A stretch of DNA of 64,000 nt from Leptolyngbya sp. FACHB-321. Its GTDB lineage: Bacteria; Cyanobacteriota; Cyanobacteriia; Leptolyngbyales; Leptolyngbyaceae. Both the position numbers and the translations under genes were made by a program. Location of the stretch: the NCBI RefSeq assembly GCF_014695975.1, contig NZ_JACJPI010000012.1, positions 62,001 through 126,000 on the forward strand, given 5' to 3'. Numbering within the stretch: the first letter of the stretch is position 1; each line of letters begins with the position of its first letter. The notes beneath the pieces are model-generated. The model had not been told where the DNA came from, searched no databases, and saw only the letters and a program-made list of their open reading frames with translations. Positions 27,662 through 37,633 of this stretch are shown here, one piece after another.

Positions 27662-28456
27662 ATGTCAACCCCCATGCTCTTTGTAGAACCCTGGTTGGCT
27701 CAGACACCTAGCAAACCTGTAAAGCTAAAACCTACTATTCCCGCAGAATCTGCTAATGCTCCAGATGCTAGCTCCAATCAGGTATGGATGGCGGCATCTG
27801 GTGGGCTGCTATTGCTGCTAATCGTTTTAGGCGTCATGTCTAAACTCGCAACAGATAAGCTCGCCAAGCAAGTCAAGTTTGAAACGTTTAAGAATCGAGA
27901 ACTTCAGAAAAAGCTGAAGTTTGCGGTCGAAATGATCGGCAAGATGGAGAAGAACCCCGATCTTATCCACTCGCGAGAATTTAACCTCGACTATCTCAGA
28001 ATGCGGATGGACGAAGAAGTCTTCCATTTCGCTATCCTTAATCAAATTAAGCTTAAAGTTAAGGACAAAATCTCGCTGGCCCTCCGCCCCAGCCAAGCTA
28101 ATCAGGGCGAAGTCGGTATTGCAAGCACAGGACGGCAAATTGACGAAATCTTTGACGTTGAATACGAGCCAGGCGACCTGCCTAAAGGCACCAAGCGCGT
28201 GCTATTCCGCGTTGAGATCAAAATTCTCAAACTGCCGACCCAGCCTACATCAGTGACGATCGGTCAAATCATCGACTGCATGGAAACCTTCCTTAACCCT
28301 GCAAGTGAACACGACACCTGGCAGCCCACGATTCAAGGGCGCATTGCCAATATGCGCTGGGATCAAAAAGCCAAACCAACGCCTTTGCTTGTACTTGAAC
28401 AAACCCAGGAAGGCTCCAACGTTACCTTCAAAACGACCCGTATGGCTCAAAGCTAA
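27662..28456 (+). CDS. Conserved hypothetical single-pass membrane protein
   Basis: Protein of 264 residues that I do not recognise beyond a general cyanobacterial look. Residues 1-40 are Pro/Ala-rich. A single hydrophobic helix (MAASGGLLLLLIVLGVM, about 43-59) follows, then a charged helical stretch rich in Lys and Glu (about 62-95). A globular C-terminal domain has DYLRMRMDEEVFHFAI and LPKGTKRVLFRVEIKIL. Reading in the usual sense, it would be a membrane-anchored cytoplasmic protein. It stands alone with spacers on both sides, and nothing nearby suggests its role. Confidence 0.7.
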   Translation: MSTPMLFVEPWLAQTPSKPVKLKPTIPAESANAPDASSNQVWMAASGGLLLLLIVLGVMSKLATDKLAKQVKFETFKNRELQKKLKFAVEMIGKMEKNPDLIHSREFNLDYLRMRMDEEVFHFAILNQIKLKVKDKISLALRPSQANQGEVGIASTGRQIDEIFDVEYEPGDLPKGTKRVLFRVEIKILKLPTQPTSVTIGQIIDCMETFLNPASEHDTWQPTIQGRIANMRWDQKAKPTPLLVLEQTQEGSNVTFKTTRMAQS

Positions 28457-29093
28457 AAGAATGAACTAGAGGGTTATCATGCAGTTCCTTTATCGTGACT
28501 AATCTGTAGAGCGTTGGACGCTACAAAGCAGTAAGGCACGTACGCACCGCAAACTGATCAGGAGTGCATCACTAACCCTACGAGGCTTCTACCTAATTCA
28601 CTGCCAACGCTTTTTACGTGGCAATTGTAAACACAGAGCAGCTTCTCTTTAAGTAATCGTTGCGATGCAAGCAAAAGGCAACTGTAGCCAACGGCATCTA
28701 GGCTTTGCAGGTTAAGACGAGATGATTGAGCCTACGTTATCCGATACAAGCGCCTTAAAGCTTTCTTTGCCTTAATGGTTGGAGGCTGGCGCTTACTTAA
28801 GTGCTTCGAGCACCTTTACCAACGCGCCTCACATTACAAAGAGCTTTATAGGACTAGTAAGCATCAAAGTTTGAGTACTCCCGTAGGTGGCTTGTAGCTT
28901 ACCCTCGCAGGTTACGATAAGACTTTTTTTAAGTCTGCGATAGCAACTTTACTGATGTAGGGGCAGTTTCAACCACTAACAGCAAGAGTGTTGCCAGTCA
29001 TCCAACCGTTCTCTGGCTCCTAACTTCTGGTTCCTGGCTCCTGGCTCCTAACTTTTTAGCGTTAGGAGATTGCATTTGATCATTTGCCGTAAC
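28457..29093. other. Spacer between convergent genes
   Basis: About 640 bases with no coding frame or RNA gene that I can support. Near the right end, at 29013-29052, lies a run of short CTGGCTC-type repeats. The remainder is AT-rich and featureless to reading by eye. Confidence 0.6.
29013..29052 (+). repeat. Short tandem repeat, CTGGCTC units
   Basis: Near-tandem copies of CTGGCTCCTAACTTC and shortened forms, with about seven-base periodicity. This matches the short tandemly repeated sequences known from cyanobacterial spacers. A similar CTCCTGA run lies before dnaJ near 7740. Confidence 0.6.
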
Positions 29094-30704
29094 TTACCAC
29101 ATACCCCGCTTTCCGCTAGGGCGTACAGTCATCCAGTTGGTACGTGCCATAGCAAGCTGCTCTTCTGTCAGCTTTGCCCCCGTTAAATTGGCACCACAGA
29201 GGTTCGCGCCGCGCAGGTTGGCATTTAACAAATACGCTTGGGAAAGATCAGCACCACGCAAATCGGCGCTTTCCAAGTCAGCGTTGTTCATATACGCCTT
29301 GATCAGATTAGCGTCTCGCAAGTTTGCTCGGTTCAAATTTGCCCGACCAAAATCGGCGTTGAATAGATTAGCGCCTTGTAGGTTAATCTTGCTCAAGTTG
29401 GCTTGATGAAAGGTTGCGCCAGCTAAATTAGCCTTTGGCATTTGAAGGGCGTTTAGATCGCAGGAAGCAAAGTCACGCCGACCTTTGGAGTAGTAGCTTT
29501 GTAGACCATCAGCATCTAAACGTGTAGGTGGTTTGGTTTTTTCGCCATTGCCATCTCTGTGCCCAGTCGAACCTTTACTTTTGAGGGAGGTGCTAGCAGA
29601 CGCTCTGGAGTCAAATACACGGCTACGGGCTGGACCAGACTGGAGGCTTGTTGCGTCCGATTTGAATTGCCGTGCTCGAATAGCTGCGGCTGCACGTGCA
29701 TGAGGAGAGGTTGTCGTGCCATTAGAGTCGGGTCCCGAGCGATAGTCTCCAGGTTTGCGTGAACTGCCGCCGGGCTGAGCCGTCATGCTATTGGCGAGAC
29801 TATCCAGGTAGGGTTCTAGATCAAGTGCCCTAAAAATGTCATCAGCGGATTGGTAGCGATGACGCACAGACACTTCAAGCATCTTTCTTAAGACGCTAAT
29901 GAAGTGGTCATTAATATGGACGTGTTTTTGCCAGAGCAACTCGCCCGTGGATGGATCGTAATCAAGATCTTTCGGCGATTTTGCGGTTAGTAGATAGATA
30001 CAAGTAACGCCCAGAGCATAGATGTCGCTAGCAGGAACAGGGCGCATTGCCATCTGTTCGGGTGGCGCAAAGCCAGGGGTGCCGATCGCGTAGGAGGTAA
30101 AGGCAGTCTGCTCAGAATTAATGGAGTTTGGCTGATGCTGATATTTGACAGCACCGAAGTCAATCAGCACAAGCTTGCCATCCTGAGCGCGACGGATCAT
30201 GTTGGCGGGCTTGATGTCTCGATGAATGACTCGATTTTTGTGAATATACTCTAGAACAGGCAAAACTTCGCTTAGGAAGCGTTTGACCTCTTGTTCAATC
30301 ATCGGTCCATCGCGTTTTACGATTTGCTGTAGGGTATAACCACTGACATACTCTTGGACTAGATAAAATTCTTGATTTGCCTCAAAGTAGTCTAGTAAAC
30401 GCGGTACCTGGGGATGGTTGCCTATTTGACCGAGCGTACGGGCTTCGCGCTCAAACAGCTCACGCGCCATCTGCAAAACGTGGGGAGCGGTCGCGCTTGG
30501 ACGAAGCTGCTTAATGACACAGTTTGGTTGACCGGGCAAAGATTCGTCGATCGCAAGAAAGGTCGCGCCAAAGCCACCCTGTCCAAGAGCCTGAATTACC
30601 CGATAACGGTTGTTGAGCAAGATACTGGAGCCACACGCTGGGCAAATCTCAGCAGGGGTGGGATCTTCAGGACTAGGACAGCTTGGATTTAAGCAGTAGC
30701 TCAT
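29094..30704 (-). CDS. Serine/threonine protein kinase with pentapeptide repeats, SpkB-like
   Basis: Kinase of 536 residues. An N-terminal Cys cluster (C4, C9, C21, C24) looks like a zinc or redox ribbon. The kinase domain (about 34-300) has the Gly loop GQGGFGATF, Lys65, the catalytic HRDIKPAN with Asp163, and DFGAVK at 182-187. A linker rich in Ser, Arg and Ala (about 305-410) leads to a beta-helix of pentapeptide repeats (about 418-520) with repeated A(N/D)L units such as ANLFNADFG and ADLSQAYL. This order (Cys motif, kinase, pentapeptides) matches SpkB of Synechocystis, a kinase linked to oxidative stress and motility. The name is by analogy only. Confidence 0.9.
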   Translation of the reverse strand: MSYCLNPSCPSPEDPTPAEICPACGSSILLNNRYRVIQALGQGGFGATFLAIDESLPGQPNCVIKQLRPSATAPHVLQMARELFEREARTLGQIGNHPQVPRLLDYFEANQEFYLVQEYVSGYTLQQIVKRDGPMIEQEVKRFLSEVLPVLEYIHKNRVIHRDIKPANMIRRAQDGKLVLIDFGAVKYQHQPNSINSEQTAFTSYAIGTPGFAPPEQMAMRPVPASDIYALGVTCIYLLTAKSPKDLDYDPSTGELLWQKHVHINDHFISVLRKMLEVSVRHRYQSADDIFRALDLEPYLDSLANSMTAQPGGSSRKPGDYRSGPDSNGTTTSPHARAAAAIRARQFKSDATSLQSGPARSRVFDSRASASTSLKSKGSTGHRDGNGEKTKPPTRLDADGLQSYYSKGRRDFASCDLNALQMPKANLAGATFHQANLSKINLQGANLFNADFGRANLNRANLRDANLIKAYMNNADLESADLRGADLSQAYLLNANLRGANLCGANLTGAKLTEEQLAMARTNWMTVRPSGKRGMW

Positions 30705-31192
30705 TTAACATCACTCGCTTTGGCGTTGCCTACTGGGATATTGCTACCCTAGTTTCATTATCTGTGCAGGAACAGCAAACAAGAATGTCGTTCATGCGGG
30801 AGAACCCTTGAAGAGTTGCTAAAGTTCCTCCATCTACGCGTAAAGCTATTGATTCTATCCTTATATTCACGGATTCTGCCATCTCGTCAAGATACACCTT
30901 TCCTCCAGGATGCCCAAAAGCAGGGAGGGGCGCAACAGAGTGATAGCCAATCCTCTTAAGTTATTACCGATGCTAGGACAAAATTCCGAACGTTTCGCGA
31001 TCAAGTTCTTCTCTCTTGATTCTCTATTGCTAGAAGGATTTTGAAAAGGTGTTGACATAATTTGCCATTGGCGAAAAGGGAGAAAGGGTAAAGAAGTGAA
31101 GACGTGGAAAGGTGAAGGGGAAAAGGAGTGAACGGTGGAGGACGGGTAGGACGGTAGAATGGTTTTGCATAAAGAAGGTTGGCAAGCAGGTC
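30705..31192. other. Spacer between divergent spkB-like gene and pheT
   Basis: Divergent promoter region of almost 490 bases. TTGACA at 31051-31056 could be a -35 element for pheT, but no good -10 follows at normal distance. Bases 31078-31160 form a purine-rich tract. I see no RNA gene, and no T-box-like structure could be recognised by eye. Confidence 0.5.
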
Positions 31193-33676
31193 ATGCGTAT
31201 TTCTTTGAACTGGTTGAGCGAACTGGTCGATATCACAATGACTCCAGAGGCGTTGGCAGAGATGCTGACCATGGCAGGGTTTGAAGTGGAGGAGATTGAG
31301 GATCGCCGGACGTGGGCAGATGGTGTGGTGGTCGGAAAGGTGATCGATCGCCAACAGCATCCCAACGCCGATCGCCTGAGTGTCTGTCAGGTTGATATTG
31401 GAGCAGCAACGCCCTCGACGATCGTCTGTGGTGCGCCCAACGTCAAAGCAGGCTTGTTGGTGCCAGTAGCAACACTGGGTACATTTCTGCCCCGAGTGTC
31501 AGACGGTTTGAAAATTAAGCCTGCCAAGCTACGGGGCGTTGCGTCAGAAGGCATGATTTGCTCCCTTGCAGAACTGGGCTTAACGAAAGAGTCAGAGGGC
31601 ATTCACAGTTTTGACGATGACGGGTTGCAGGTTGGTAGTGATGTGCGTCCGCTGTTAGGTCTGGATGATGTCATTTTGGATGTGACCTCAACGGCAAATC
31701 GCGCTGATGCTCTAAGTATGGTCGGCATTGCCCGTGAAGTCGTGGCGCTGACAGGTGCAACTCTGAAACTTCCCAAGGCAGAATTGCTCGACAGTTCAGC
31801 CTCTGCAGAAACTCTGACCTTAAAAATCTCGGAACCGCAGGCGTGCCCTACCTACATCGGCACTGTTATTGAGCAAGTGACAATTGCACCGTCTCCTCGT
31901 TGGCTCCAGCAGCGTCTACAATCAGCCGGAACGCGCCCAATTAACAATGTGGTGGATATCACCAACTATATTCTGCTGGAATGGGGGCAGCCGCTTCATG
32001 CCTTTGATCGCGATCGCTTAGTAGCAGTCAGCGGTCAGCGAACAGCGGTCAGCCAGGCAGTAGCGGATAGTCGTCCTCAGCCCTCGCTCCAAATTGGTGT
32101 GCGGTTTGCAAACACAGGCGAAACGCTCAAAACGTTGGATGGGCAGACGCGATCGCTGCAAGAACAGACCTTGCTGATTACGGCTGGCGATCAGCCTGTG
32201 GCACTGGCAGGGGTGATGGGTGGAGAGGCAACAGAAGTCCATGCGGGCACTCAAAGCTTGGTGCTAGAAGCCGCGCTCTTTGATACGGCAGCAATTCGTC
32301 GCTCGGCTCGCTCTCTAGGTATGCGAACGGAAGCCTCGGCACGCTACGAACGAGGAGTAAACCAGGCAGAACTAGAGGTTGCCTGTCGTCGAGCGATCGG
32401 GCTGCTGGCTGAGTTTGCCGGTGGGGTCGTTACTACTCAGGTAATGGCGGATGCACGTAGCAGTCAGTCGGCTGCACGATCAATTGAGTTGCGGCTCGAT
32501 CGAGTCAATCAAGTGTTGGGTCCTGTGACGGTTGGCGAAGAGTTGAGTGAACTGCAACCCCAGGATGTAGAGCGCACACTGACGGCTTTGGGCTGCGAGC
32601 TGTCGCCTATGACTACTGATCGCAGTTGGACTGTCACCGTACCGCCCTACCGTTATCGTGACTTGGAGCGTGAAATTGATCTCGTTGAGGAAATTGCACG
32701 ACTCTATGGCTACAACAACTTTTGCGATACGCTGCCCGACAAAACCGAGCCAGGGTTTCTCTCGATCGAACAGGCACTTAGTCGCAATCTGCGGGAAGCA
32801 CTGCGGGCGATCGGTCTTACAGAAGTGACACACTACACCCTCGGCAAACCGGGCGGTACCCGACAAATAGTCCTCTCTAATCCTTTATTTGCAGAATACT
32901 CTGCTTTAAGAACAAACCTGATCGATGGCTTGATTGATGCGTTTCAGTACAATCTGGAGCAAGGTAACGGGGCGCTGAATGCTTTTGAACTCGGACGCAT
33001 CTTTTGGTCTGAGGAGGATGGTCTGAGCGAGGCAGATTCGCTCGCAGGCATTTTGGGTGGCGATGCAACCCGCGGAAAGTGGGTACGCTCTGGACGTGAG
33101 CAAGCACTAACCTGGTTTGAAGCAAAGGGCTTGCTGGAAAGCGTCTTTCAACGTCTGGGGTTAGCTGTTGAGTATCAGCCTGATCGCCGGGACGATCGAC
33201 TTCATCCGGGTCGTACAGCTTCTCTCTGGGTCGGTGGTAGCCGTTTAGGCACCTTTGGGCAACTGCATCCGCAACTGCGCCAGGAACGGGGCTTGCTAGA
33301 TGAGGTCTACGTGTTTGAGCTGGATTTAGATGTGCTGCTGGATCAACTCGATCGCGACGAGCTGCGCGTGCCAATTTTCCAGCCATTCTCAACCTATCCA
33401 CCCTCCGATCGCGACATTGCTTTCTTCGTTTCCACTCAAGTATCGGTGGCTGAAATTGAACGCACCATTACCAAAGCGGGCGGCACGCTCCTAGAGTCGA
33501 TCGACCTGTTTGATGAGTATCGCGGCGAAAATGTGCCCGCCGGACAGCGCAGTCTCGCGTTTCGGTTGCTGTATCGGGCGAGCGATCGTACCCTCCAAGA
33601 TAACGACATTGACCCCGTACACCAACAAGTTCGAGAAGCCTTGGTCGATAAATTCCGCGTTGACCTGAGAAGCTAG
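31193..33676 (+). CDS. pheT: Phenylalanyl-tRNA synthetase beta subunit
   Basis: Beta subunit, 827 residues, of the tetrameric enzyme that charges tRNA-Phe. It begins [14 protein letters not shown], contains the tRNA-binding EMAP-like domain (about 40-150), the B3/4 editing region ([20 protein letters not shown]), the B5 domain, a catalytic-like core ([20 protein letters not shown]) and a C-terminal anticodon-binding FDX-ACB domain ([16 protein letters not shown]). The frame extends upstream to 31112, but ATG 31193 fits the family start. Residues about 278-302 contain an extra Ser/Gln/Ala-rich stretch encoded by heptamer-like DNA repeats. The pheS gene is not in the window. Confidence 0.95.
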   Translation: MRISLNWLSELVDITMTPEALAEMLTMAGFEVEEIEDRRTWADGVVVGKVIDRQQHPNADRLSVCQVDIGAATPSTIVCGAPNVKAGLLVPVATLGTFLPRVSDGLKIKPAKLRGVASEGMICSLAELGLTKESEGIHSFDDDGLQVGSDVRPLLGLDDVILDVTSTANRADALSMVGIAREVVALTGATLKLPKAELLDSSASAETLTLKISEPQACPTYIGTVIEQVTIAPSPRWLQQRLQSAGTRPINNVVDITNYILLEWGQPLHAFDRDRLVAVSGQRTAVSQAVADSRPQPSLQIGVRFANTGETLKTLDGQTRSLQEQTLLITAGDQPVALAGVMGGEATEVHAGTQSLVLEAALFDTAAIRRSARSLGMRTEASARYERGVNQAELEVACRRAIGLLAEFAGGVVTTQVMADARSSQSAARSIELRLDRVNQVLGPVTVGEELSELQPQDVERTLTALGCELSPMTTDRSWTVTVPPYRYRDLEREIDLVEEIARLYGYNNFCDTLPDKTEPGFLSIEQALSRNLREALRAIGLTEVTHYTLGKPGGTRQIVLSNPLFAEYSALRTNLIDGLIDAFQYNLEQGNGALNAFELGRIFWSEEDGLSEADSLAGILGGDATRGKWVRSGREQALTWFEAKGLLESVFQRLGLAVEYQPDRRDDRLHPGRTASLWVGGSRLGTFGQLHPQLRQERGLLDEVYVFELDLDVLLDQLDRDELRVPIFQPFSTYPPSDRDIAFFVSTQVSVAEIERTITKAGGTLLESIDLFDEYRGENVPAGQRSLAFRLLYRASDRTLQDNDIDPVHQQVREALVDKFRVDLRS
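32024..32054 (+). repeat. Heptamer-periodic repeat inside pheT
   Basis: The decamer AGCGGTCAGC occurs at 32030-32039 and 32044-32053, fourteen bases apart, within CAGTCAGCGGTCAGCG-type sequence. It resembles short tandem repeats of cyanobacterial spacers but here lies in frame in a gene. Confidence 0.6.
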
Positions 33677-33779
33677 CAGGAAAGAGTGAGGAGTTTTGGA
33701 GTGCTTAGTTTTAAGTTCAGTTCAAAGCTCTTCACTCGCAAGGCAAAACTCATTACTCAAAACTATACTGATTCAACCG

Positions 33780-34049
33780 ATGACAAAGTACGTTCTCTGG
33801 GGCAGCTATGCAGATGATGTGTTGGAAAAACGCGCCCCTTATCGTCAGGCACATCTAGACGGTCTTGCAAAGCAGAAAGAAGCCGGTGTCTTAGTCACGA
33901 TCGGTCCCACAAAAGACCTGACCAAAGTATTTGGCATTTATGAAGCAGAGAGTGAAGCGATCGTGCGCGAACTGATCGAAGCCGATCCCTACTGGCAGAA
34001 TGGAGTCTGGACTGAATACGATGTCAAAGAATGGATTCAAGCACTTTGA
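33780..34049 (+). CDS. YciI family protein
   Basis: Small protein of 89 residues with a ferredoxin-like YciI fold. It contains YVLWGSYADDVLEKRAPYRQAHLDGLAKQKEAG, where the first part gives the conserved His of the family, followed by GPTKDLTKVFGIYEA and IEADPYWQNGVW. The His-Asp pair characteristic of YciI proteins is present. Function is not established in the family, although it has been proposed to act in dehalogenation or as an accessory domain. The frame extends upstream to 33696, but ATG 33780 fits family length. It follows pheT by about 100 bases. Confidence 0.88.
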   Translation: MTKYVLWGSYADDVLEKRAPYRQAHLDGLAKQKEAGVLVTIGPTKDLTKVFGIYEAESEAIVRELIEADPYWQNGVWTEYDVKEWIQAL

Positions 34050-34179
34050 GCGAAGAACGAAATTTTGCCCCTAAGAGGCAACGGCACGGGCACTGATTGC
34101 CCCAACCGCAATTTTCCACACGCTTGATGCCATGTTTAGGCACTAATAAGGAAGATGCTCCCACCCCTAGCTTGAATGG

Positions 34180-35025
34180 ATGATACCAACCATGCAGACT
34201 CTTAAACTGCCCTCCGGACAAGCCATGCCTGTTCTTGGCATGGGCACCTGGCAGATGGGAGAAAGTACCAGGAATCGCCAGCGTGAGATTGCTGCCCTCC
34301 GTCACGGACTCGAGTTGGGGCTATCGCTGATTGACACTGCCGAGATGTATGGGGAAGGTGGTGCAGAGACAGTCATTGCTGAAGCGATTGGTAAGCGTCG
34401 CTCTGAGGTCTTTCTAGTCAGCAAGGTCTACCCCCACAATGCTTCCAAGCAAGGGACGATCGCTGCCTGTGAGCGGAGCCTCAAACGCTTAAACACGGAT
34501 TATCTCGATCTCTACCTGTTGCACTGGCGCGGCTCAGTGCCCTTGATGGAGACCCTGACTGCTTTTCAGATGTTGCAACAAGCAGGCAAAATTCGTGCTT
34601 ACGGTGTCAGCAACTTTGATGTCAAAGACATGGAGGAAGTTAGCCAACTCAAGGGAGGGAGCAGCATTGCCACTAATCAAGTGCTCTATAACCTGACGCG
34701 GCGCGGCATTGAATGGAACCTACTGCCCTGGTGCCGACAGCACGATCTGCCTATCATGGCATATTCTCCGATCGAGCAAGGGCGTTTATTAAACGACGAG
34801 ACGCTTACGGCAATGGCTCAAGCGCGTGGAGTGACAACGGCTCAAATCGCGATCGCCTGGTTATTGCATCAAGAGGGTGTCATCGTGATTCCTAAAGCCA
34901 GTCGCATCGAGCATGTAGAGCAAAATTACGCTGCTCTGGAGCTGAAATTGAGTCCGGAAGAACTAGCAACTCTGGAGGCAGCCTTTCCCCCACCTACCAA
35001 ACCCGTGCCCCTGGAAATGCTTTAA
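34180..35025 (+). CDS. Aldo/keto reductase
   Basis: NADPH-dependent oxidoreductase of 281 residues with a TIM-barrel fold. Landmarks are VLGMGTWQMGE near the start, LIDTAEMYGEGGAE (catalytic Asp and Tyr), FLVSKVYPHN (catalytic Lys) and LYLLHWRGSV (catalytic His). AYSPIEQG and VIPKASRIEHVEQN form the cofactor site. All four catalytic residues are therefore present. Start could be ATG 34180 or 34192. Its TAA stop and the stop of the convergent 2'-5' RNA ligase gene share the palindrome TTAA at 35022-35025. The physiological substrate is unknown. Confidence 0.93.
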   Translation: MIPTMQTLKLPSGQAMPVLGMGTWQMGESTRNRQREIAALRHGLELGLSLIDTAEMYGEGGAETVIAEAIGKRRSEVFLVSKVYPHNASKQGTIAACERSLKRLNTDYLDLYLLHWRGSVPLMETLTAFQMLQQAGKIRAYGVSNFDVKDMEEVSQLKGGSSIATNQVLYNLTRRGIEWNLLPWCRQHDLPIMAYSPIEQGRLLNDETLTAMAQARGVTTAQIAIAWLLHQEGVIVIPKASRIEHVEQNYAALELKLSPEELATLEAAFPPPTKPVPLEML

Positions 35026-35561
35026 GGGTCAACTGTGGCTTCAGCCGTAAAGGAAAACTCGCTGGCTAATGTCCACGGTCCACCCTGATAATACCAAAGC
35101 AGCAACCCTTCTCCATAGCCTTGCAAGGGCTGCCATTGCTCTAGCAATTGCCCGTACACTTGTCGAGCTTCTGCTGCTGCCACTTTATTTTGAATGGTGA
35201 TGTGTGGGCGGTAGCCTTGCCGATCCTGTGCGCTTAGCCAGTCGCTCCAACCTCCTGCTAGGGTCTGCCGTAACTGCACAAGCTCAGGAGAGACAAGCTC
35301 GATCGCCACACCATTGCCCAAAAAACGGAGTGTTGGCAATGAGAGGTCAATGCTTGATGTTTGAGTACACAGCTTTTGCAGATGCTGCGAGATGGCACTT
35401 TCTTGATCTCCAGGTAGCGCATGAAAAAGCGTGACATGAGCAGGAAGAAAGTTTCTCTCAGGCGGAAAGTACTGCTGTCGTAAGGTATTTACCTGCTCGA
35501 AGGTTGTTTGATTCAGTTTGAGCGTCAAAATGAGCGGCGGATCATTGCTATTAGTTGCCAT
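35022..35561 (-). CDS. 2'-5' RNA ligase family phosphoesterase
   Basis: Protein of 179 residues in the 2H phosphoesterase superfamily, which includes the ThpR RNA ligase and cyclic phosphodiesterases. The two hallmark HxT motifs are visible: HVTLF near residue 42 and HITIQ near residue 120. Other family segments are LILTLKLNQ at the start and GYRPH just before the second motif. Members hydrolyse or ligate 2'-5' linkages or 2',3'-cyclic phosphates in vitro. It converges on the aldo/keto reductase with overlapping stops. Its role in the cell is unknown. Confidence 0.88.
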   Translation of the reverse strand: MATNSNDPPLILTLKLNQTTFEQVNTLRQQYFPPERNFLPAHVTLFHALPGDQESAISQHLQKLCTQTSSIDLSLPTLRFLGNGVAIELVSPELVQLRQTLAGGWSDWLSAQDRQGYRPHITIQNKVAAAEARQVYGQLLEQWQPLQGYGEGLLLWYYQGGPWTLASEFSFTAEATVDP

Positions 35562-36330
35562 GCTTGCTCGCTATAAATGCCTTAAAACAGTGAAGCAGAG
35601 ACAATAAAAAGAAACTAAAAACAGAATAACTGATTGGGAAAAGGCTGGAGGCTTTTGACTAAGCGCTTAATGCAGTGATGCAACGCCCAGTTGATCAACA
35701 GGAAGTTTACTGGATGCTTTTTGCAGACGACCTATTGAACGCCGTCGAAAAGCGATCGCACATGCTAAAGGAGTCGATCGCCGCTTTTCATGCCAGTAAA
35801 TTGTAGCCACAGCCTGTAGAGGCAATATTGAAGCATTGCAGCAACCACTTAAGGCACTGAACGAGAAATAAGAGCACTCGTCCTGCCTCCAAAATTTAAG
35901 CGAGCCTTTCGCAAAGTTGTGCAACACGATGGGAAACTTTTAAACGCATTGAAGAGACGCTATTGCAGAGGCGAATAGAGGTATTCGCGTTTAACCTAGG
36001 AACACAAATTAGAAGGTTCAGCTATGGAATTGTTAGTTTGCTTCCGTGGCTACGCTGTAGATTGGTGTTCTTGATCGAGCAAACAAAACAACTGGGAGCA
36101 ATGCTTTTGTCTAGCTTGATCCAGGAACAAACAATGAAGTTTAACAAACTTTTGTTTCACTAATTTACAAGGCTAGCCTTAGCTAATTATTGCTTCAAAG
36201 CTAAATAACGCTCCAGTTTCTAACGAGCAAGCTTTTCTACCGTTTGGCAGGGGCTTCCACTTGAAAAAATTTTTACGCTTCTTGTATAGCAACCCTCACT
36301 TCCATCTCTTTAAATCTCACCTTAAATAAT
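35562..36330. other. Spacer upstream of the baeRF gene
   Basis: About 770 bases. The best coding hint is a 42-codon plus frame at 35678-35806 (MQRPVDQQEVYWMLFADDLL at its start), which is amphipathic but lacks a clear ribosome site. The rest shows no gene, RNA or repeat. Confidence 0.4.
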
Positions 36331-37485
36331 ATGAGCCTCCTTTCGATCGAAGAACTGAAAGAACTTGTAGAGCAGCCGCAGGGATTGTGTGTATCGATTT
36401 ATATGCCAACTGCACAGCTTGGTTCAGAAACGCAGCAAAATTCTGTCCGCTTCAAGAATCTCATTCGGCAGGCGGAAGCAGAGTTAGAAAAATATGAATC
36501 ACGTCCGACTAATTTAGGTCATTTTCTTGAGCCTGCTATCCAGTTAGATGAAGATGACTTTTGGCAGCATCAAAGTGCAGGTTTAGCATTGTTCATCTCA
36601 GAAGGATTCTTCCGCTTCTATCGTGTGCCGATCGATATGATTGAACTGGTAGTTGTAAGCGATCGCTTTCATCTCAAGCCATTACTTCCATTACTAAGCG
36701 GAGATGATCGCTACTATATTCTCACGCTTGGTCAGCGCGATGTGCGTCTTTTAGAAGGCAATCGCTACGGCATCACTCGTGAAGTGGAAATCGAGGGCTT
36801 GCCGCAGAACATGGATGATGCCTTGCAGTATGACGAAACGGCGAAGGATGAACAGCGGCGACAGGGTGGTGGTGCAGGTCGTGCTGCCCTACAGGCTGGC
36901 TCGTATCATGGACAGGGCGGCGAGCGCGAAAATGTCAAAGAGGATTTGCTGCAATATTTCCAATTAGTAGATAAAGCACTGCACGACTTTTTCCGTAATC
37001 GCCATGCACCACTTGTTCTAGCTGGCGTTAATTATTTGCTGCCGATTTATCACGAGGCAAATACCTACAATTTCATTGTGGAAGAAGGCATTCAACACAA
37101 CACAAAGGAGCAAACAGCGCAAGAACTTCATGCCGAAGCGTGGGCGATCGTGGAGCCACTATTTGAGGCAAACCAGCAAAAAGCGATCGATTACTATCAT
37201 GAGTCGATCGCTGCTGGTAAAGGCTCAAATGACTTGAACGAAGTCATTCAAGGCGCTTTTTATGGTCGTGTTGAACAGCTTTTTGTTCCCGTCGGTGTGC
37301 AAAAATGGGGTCATTTTGATCCAGATTCAATGGAGCTTGAAATGCATAATGAGGCTCAACTGGGTGATGAAGATTTGCTGAATGCAGCAGCGATTCAAAC
37401 GATCTTTCATGGAGGAACAGTGTATGCCGTAGAACCAGAAAAAGTGCCAGACAATACGCCTGTTGCCGCAGTCTTTCGCTACTAA
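36331..37485 (+). CDS. Bacterial archaeo-eukaryotic release factor-like protein (baeRF family)
   Basis: Soluble protein of 384 residues resembling the baeRF group, bacterial relatives of eukaryotic/archaeal eRF1. The first domain has CVSIYMPTAQLG and GLALFISEGFFRFYRVP. A Gly-rich loop at about 179-197 (QGGGAGRAAL, then YHGQGGE) occupies a position that reminds one of the GGQ loop region. The following domains have APLVLAGVNYLLPIYHEANTY and a C-terminal GGTVYAVEPEKVP. In eRF1-like relatives such as Balon, the factor occupies the ribosomal A site, but I do not know whether this one does. It stands alone with a strong terminator downstream. Confidence 0.78.
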   Translation: MSLLSIEELKELVEQPQGLCVSIYMPTAQLGSETQQNSVRFKNLIRQAEAELEKYESRPTNLGHFLEPAIQLDEDDFWQHQSAGLALFISEGFFRFYRVPIDMIELVVVSDRFHLKPLLPLLSGDDRYYILTLGQRDVRLLEGNRYGITREVEIEGLPQNMDDALQYDETAKDEQRRQGGGAGRAALQAGSYHGQGGERENVKEDLLQYFQLVDKALHDFFRNRHAPLVLAGVNYLLPIYHEANTYNFIVEEGIQHNTKEQTAQELHAEAWAIVEPLFEANQQKAIDYYHESIAAGKGSNDLNEVIQGAFYGRVEQLFVPVGVQKWGHFDPDSMELEMHNEAQLGDEDLLNAAAIQTIFHGGTVYAVEPEKVPDNTPVAAVFRY

Positions 37486-37591
37486 CTGCGCATTGTCTAG
37501 GTAAGACTAAATGTCTGAACAATCCAGGAGCTTTCAATTGCTTCATTGAGCCTCGAACTCAACTGGAAACAAATAGCTTTAGTCGCAATCG

Positions 37592-37633
37592 CCGGGATGA
37601 GAATTTTCTTATCCCGGTACGTTATTTTTTGGA
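37592..37633 (+). terminator. Rho-independent terminator after baeRF gene
   Basis: CCGGGATGAGAA at 37592-37603 pairs with TTCTTATCCCGG at 37606-37617 (one G-T wobble), followed shortly by a run of six T. It lies 107 bases after the baeRF stop. Confidence 0.75.

Noticed and set aside
31051-31056. TTGACA as a pheT promoter element
   Set aside because: No convincing -10 at the right distance, so it is noted only in the spacer entry.
35667-35927. An 86-codon minus frame in the spacer before the baeRF gene
   Set aside because: Composition and Cys content are not protein-like. The short plus frame at 35678 is the better candidate, and even that is weak.
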